This document shows positions 62,435 to 64,000 of a stretch of DNA of 64,000 nucleotides, one piece after another. Source of the DNA: Pseudoxanthomonas sp. J35 (GTDB lineage: Bacteria > Pseudomonadota > Gammaproteobacteria > Xanthomonadales > Xanthomonadaceae); contig NZ_AZVB01000021.1 of the NCBI RefSeq assembly GCF_000513995.1, positions 33,275 through 97,274 of the forward strand. The letters are read 5' to 3'. The translations under genes and the position numbers were made by a program. Below the pieces are notes generated by a model. That model was not told the origin of the DNA. It saw only the letters and a list, made by a program, of their open reading frames with translations, and searched no databases. Numbering within the stretch: the stretch's first letter is position 1; each line of letters starts with the position of its first letter.

Positions 62435-63257
62435 CCGGCGACGCGGAAGGACGCGGGGCTGGGCATGCGCACATGCATGAAGGCCATGTGCACGACGCGT
62501 CGATGGCGCGTTGGCCGCGGGGCATGGGCGACCGTCGTGCGGAATGCGCGCGGGGCGGCAATCGGGACGGCCGGGTGCACGCGTTCGGCGTCGACGACGG
62601 GATGCGTCGGCGCGCGATGGCGTCGTCGAACCCCCTCCGAGGCTTGCGCAGTTCTTGCGCAAATCGGCTTGTGCGACGCGAACAGGAAACGTCGCGGAAG
62701 AAATTTTTTCGCACCCCTGGACGATCGGCGGAACGCCTCCGGCGCGGTCGCTGCGTGCGCATGCGGACGGCGACGAAAATGCCGCGCGAATCGCACGCGA
62801 AAAAAAACCGCTTGTTTTCAGCACTGGAATTGCGCGCGCCTGGAATGCGTTCGCGCGTTGCTTCGCCGTCGCGTCGCCGGACCGCCCGGAAGTTGCGCCG
62901 GCGTGGCCCGGACCACGCCGGAAAAAATCCCGGCGGGGTGTTGACAGTGAAAAAAACCGTGATTAGGTTTCGCCCAGCAGACGCTGCCTGCCGAAGCGAG
63001 TGAGTCGAATCAACACCACAACGCGAAGCAAAACTCGGGAATCCGCCAGGAACCTTCGAACGGTGGATACGGCCCGCTTCCCCCGAAGAAAAGCAGCGAC
63101 CACCCGATTGACCGCCCGCGCCGAGACTTCGCGCGGGCGTTACCGTATCCGTATCGACGTGCCCATCGCGCCGACGGACTCTCTCCCCGGCGGACACCGC
63201 CGCGGGTTTTCGAGACTGGGCGTTACCCATCCGTAGTTCACTGACGAGGAGCCACCC
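62435..63257. other. 823-bp non-coding region before the histone-like gene
   Basis: No convincing gene on either strand. Contents: inverted repeat GCACATG/CATGTGC (62469-62491, 9-bp spacer); directly repeated CTTGCGCA at 62643 and 62654, 11 bp apart; scattered A- or T-tracts of 6-8 bp (about 62704-62709, 62803-62810, 62923-62928, 62950-62956) that stand out in this GC-rich DNA and could bend it; a strong promoter at 62941-62969; then about 280 bp of leader. A 78-codon GTG ORF at 63000-63236 has atypical codon use and no good RBS, so it is not annotated. Confidence 0.7.
62941..62969 (+). promoter_or_regulatory. Promoter of the histone H1-like gene
   Basis: TTGACA (62941-62946), a perfect -35, exactly 17 bp of spacer containing an A7 tract, and TAGGTT (62964-62969) as -10. 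Transcription would start near 62976, leaving an untranslated leader of about 280 nt. Confidence 0.6.
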
Positions 63258-63659
63258 ATGGCAACGAAGAAAGCTGCGAAGAAGAAGCCCGCCGCCAAGA
63301 AGGCGGTGAAGAAGGTCGCCAAGAAGGCCGCCGCCAAGAAGGCCGTCAAGAAGACCGCCAAGAAGGCCGCCGCCAAGAAGACCGTGAAGAAGGCCGCCGC
63401 CAAGAAGACGGTGAAGAAGGCCGCGAAGAAGACCGCCAAGAAGGCGGTGAAGAAGACCGCGAAGAAGACCGCCAAGAAGGCGGTGAAGAAGACCGCGAAG
63501 AAGACCGCCAAGAAGGCTGCGAAGAAGCCGGCCGCCAAGAAGGCCGCCAAGAAGCCTGCCGCGAAGAAGGCCGCCGCCAAGAAGCCGGCCAAGAAGAAGG
63601 CCTCGAAGAAGAAGGCCGCCCCGGTCACGCTGCCGGCCACTCCGGCTCCGCTGATCTGA
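63258..63659 (+). CDS. Histone H1-like Lys/Ala-rich DNA-binding protein
   Basis: 133 residues, more than 80% Lys and Ala, in AAKK/TAKK/AVKK repeats like the C-terminal tail of eukaryotic H1 and bacterial Hc1/AlgP-type proteins; a short neutral tail (APVTLPATPAPLI) ends it. Probably a nucleoid-associated protein that binds DNA through charge. ATG at 63258 with GAGGAG upstream. Codon use is almost only AAG and GCC/GCG. Contains an exact internal 36-bp tandem duplication (63432-63503). Long 5' leader and strong terminator frame it as a single-gene unit. Confidence 0.9.
   Translation: MATKKAAKKKPAAKKAVKKVAKKAAAKKAVKKTAKKAAAKKTVKKAAAKKTVKKAAKKTAKKAVKKTAKKTAKKAVKKTAKKTAKKAAKKPAAKKAAKKPAAKKAAAKKPAKKKASKKKAAPVTLPATPAPLI
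63432..63503 (+). repeat. Exact 36-bp tandem duplication in the histone-like gene
   Basis: Units 63432-63467 and 63468-63503 are identical at all 36 bases and each encodes TAKKAVKKTAKK; a partial third copy follows (TAKKAA). In-frame slippage here would change the protein length in 12-residue steps. Confidence 0.95.
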
Positions 63660-63679
63660 TCAAGCCCCGATAGCCGTAG

Positions 63680-63726
63680 AAAAAAATGGCCCCCTCCCCG
63701 AAGCCCAGCGGGGAGGGGGCTTTTTT
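63680..63726. terminator. Bidirectional intrinsic terminator
   Basis: GCCCCCTCCCC (63689-63699) pairs with GGGGAGGGGGC (63710-63720) and is followed by TTTTTT (63721-63726); an A7 run (about 63680-63686) precedes it, so it can also terminate leftward transcription from the IS. Very stable 11-bp stem. Confidence 0.92.
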
Positions 63727-63731
63727 GTGGT

Positions 63732-64000
63732 TCATCTCCCAACTCCGGGGAAGGCCGCCCGGATCTTGAGGAAGAAGTAGGCGTCATCGCGGAAGCCGTA
63801 GGCCATGCGCTTGATGACCTTGATCTTGTTGTTGATGCCCTCGACCAGGTTGGTGCCCAGCGGCCACCGGCAGTGGGCCAGGATGCCGGGCAGGTAGGGC
63901 TCCAGGCGCCGGACGAAGATCTTCAGCGGCTCCAGCCCGCTGCGCAGGGCCCGGCGCTTCCACTGCTTCCAGGCGCGTAACGCCCAGGCGCGGCTGCGAT
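63732..64000 (-). mobile_element. ISL3-family transposase, C-terminal part, cut by window edge
   Basis: The minus strand from 64000 to the TGA at 63732-63734 encodes about 89 residues, including WALRAWKQWKRRALRSGLEP, GTNLVEGINNKIKVIKRMAY and GFRDDAYFFLKIRAAFPG, the conserved C-terminus of ISL3 (DDE_Tnp_ISL3) transposases with the last catalytic Glu in the EGINNKIK helix. The stop codon is only 5 bp from the terminator of the histone-like gene, so the IS end must lie within a few bases or overlap it; no terminal inverted repeat could be confirmed because the other end is outside. Confidence 0.87.

Noticed and set aside
63000..63236. 78-codon GTG ORF in the histone-gene leader
   Set aside because: No good ribosome-binding site, codon use unlike neighbouring genes, no recognisable protein features.
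1..64000. Prophage, integron, toxin-antitoxin or defence island
   Set aside because: No integrase, phage structural, antitoxin or known defence genes were seen; only the ISL3 transposase fragment at the right edge is mobile.

Overview
This is a high-GC gammaproteobacterial chromosome segment, most likely from the Xanthomonadaceae/Lysobacteraceae (Lysobacter, Luteimonas or Pseudoxanthomonas-like). The basis is protein content (SAH riboswitch on ahcY, CysNC fusion, GH97, autotransporter esterase, DUF3228, Lys/Ala-rich histone H1-like protein), very GC-rich codon use, and arrays of a GATTCGG/GATTGGT-type heptamer that I recall from this family. No database search was possible, so the genus is left open. 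Nearly everything is ordinary chromosomal coding DNA. The only mobile element seen is an ISL3-type transposase fragment cut by the right edge.

Layout. 1-7179: assimilatory sulfate reduction, with cysH-cysI-cysJ leftward and cysD-cysNC rightward from a shared control region. 7220-12099: RND efflux pair plus a GNAT acetyltransferase. 12205-13408: a DUF418 membrane protein gene broken by two single-base frameshifts. 13538-21609: alanine symporter, SpoU-type rRNA/tRNA methylase, GH97 glycosidase, M28 peptidase, mscL, FAH-family enzyme, Rieske protein. 21606-25429: SLC13 transporter, trmB, thiG, thiS. 25573-28688: autotransporter esterase, tRNA-Gly(CCC), rimK and a possible small RNA. 28720-31332: a secreted protein of unknown function in an operon with an OmpR-type regulator and histidine kinase. 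31363-41527: ilvE, two related secreted unknowns, metF, DUF3228, a zinc alcohol dehydrogenase with a companion gene, ahcY with its riboswitch, and an S9D peptidase. 41650-50480: ppc, a GT4/debranching-enzyme pair preceded by a tiny ORF, metK, and a membrane hydrolase. 50485-55911: dusB, nupC-rbsK nucleoside salvage, aldo/keto reductase, Fur-controlled hemP. 56041-62379: ECF sigma/membrane protein/PDZ operon, SPFH-NfeD pair, CDF-like transporter, gcvT, gcvH. 62435-63257 is non-coding leader/promoter DNA for the histone-like gene, followed by the IS fragment.

Two themes link distant genes. First, sulfur and one-carbon flow: sulfate to sulfide (cys genes), the S-adenosylmethionine cycle (metF, metK, ahcY) and glycine cleavage (gcvT, gcvH). 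ahcY carries an unmistakable SAH riboswitch, and metF, metK and more weakly ahcY share a 27-bp sequence in the same orientation near their starts, which may be a common operator. Second, heptamer-repeat elements occur at three places (cysI/cysJ spacer, inside the start of cysN, metF/DUF3228 spacer). The copy in cysN is read in frame and adds about 30 residues to the protein. I found no convincing new multi-gene defence or mobile system. The least characterised candidates are the sigma/PDZ operon, the secreted protein of the two-component operon, and the RNA downstream of rimK.
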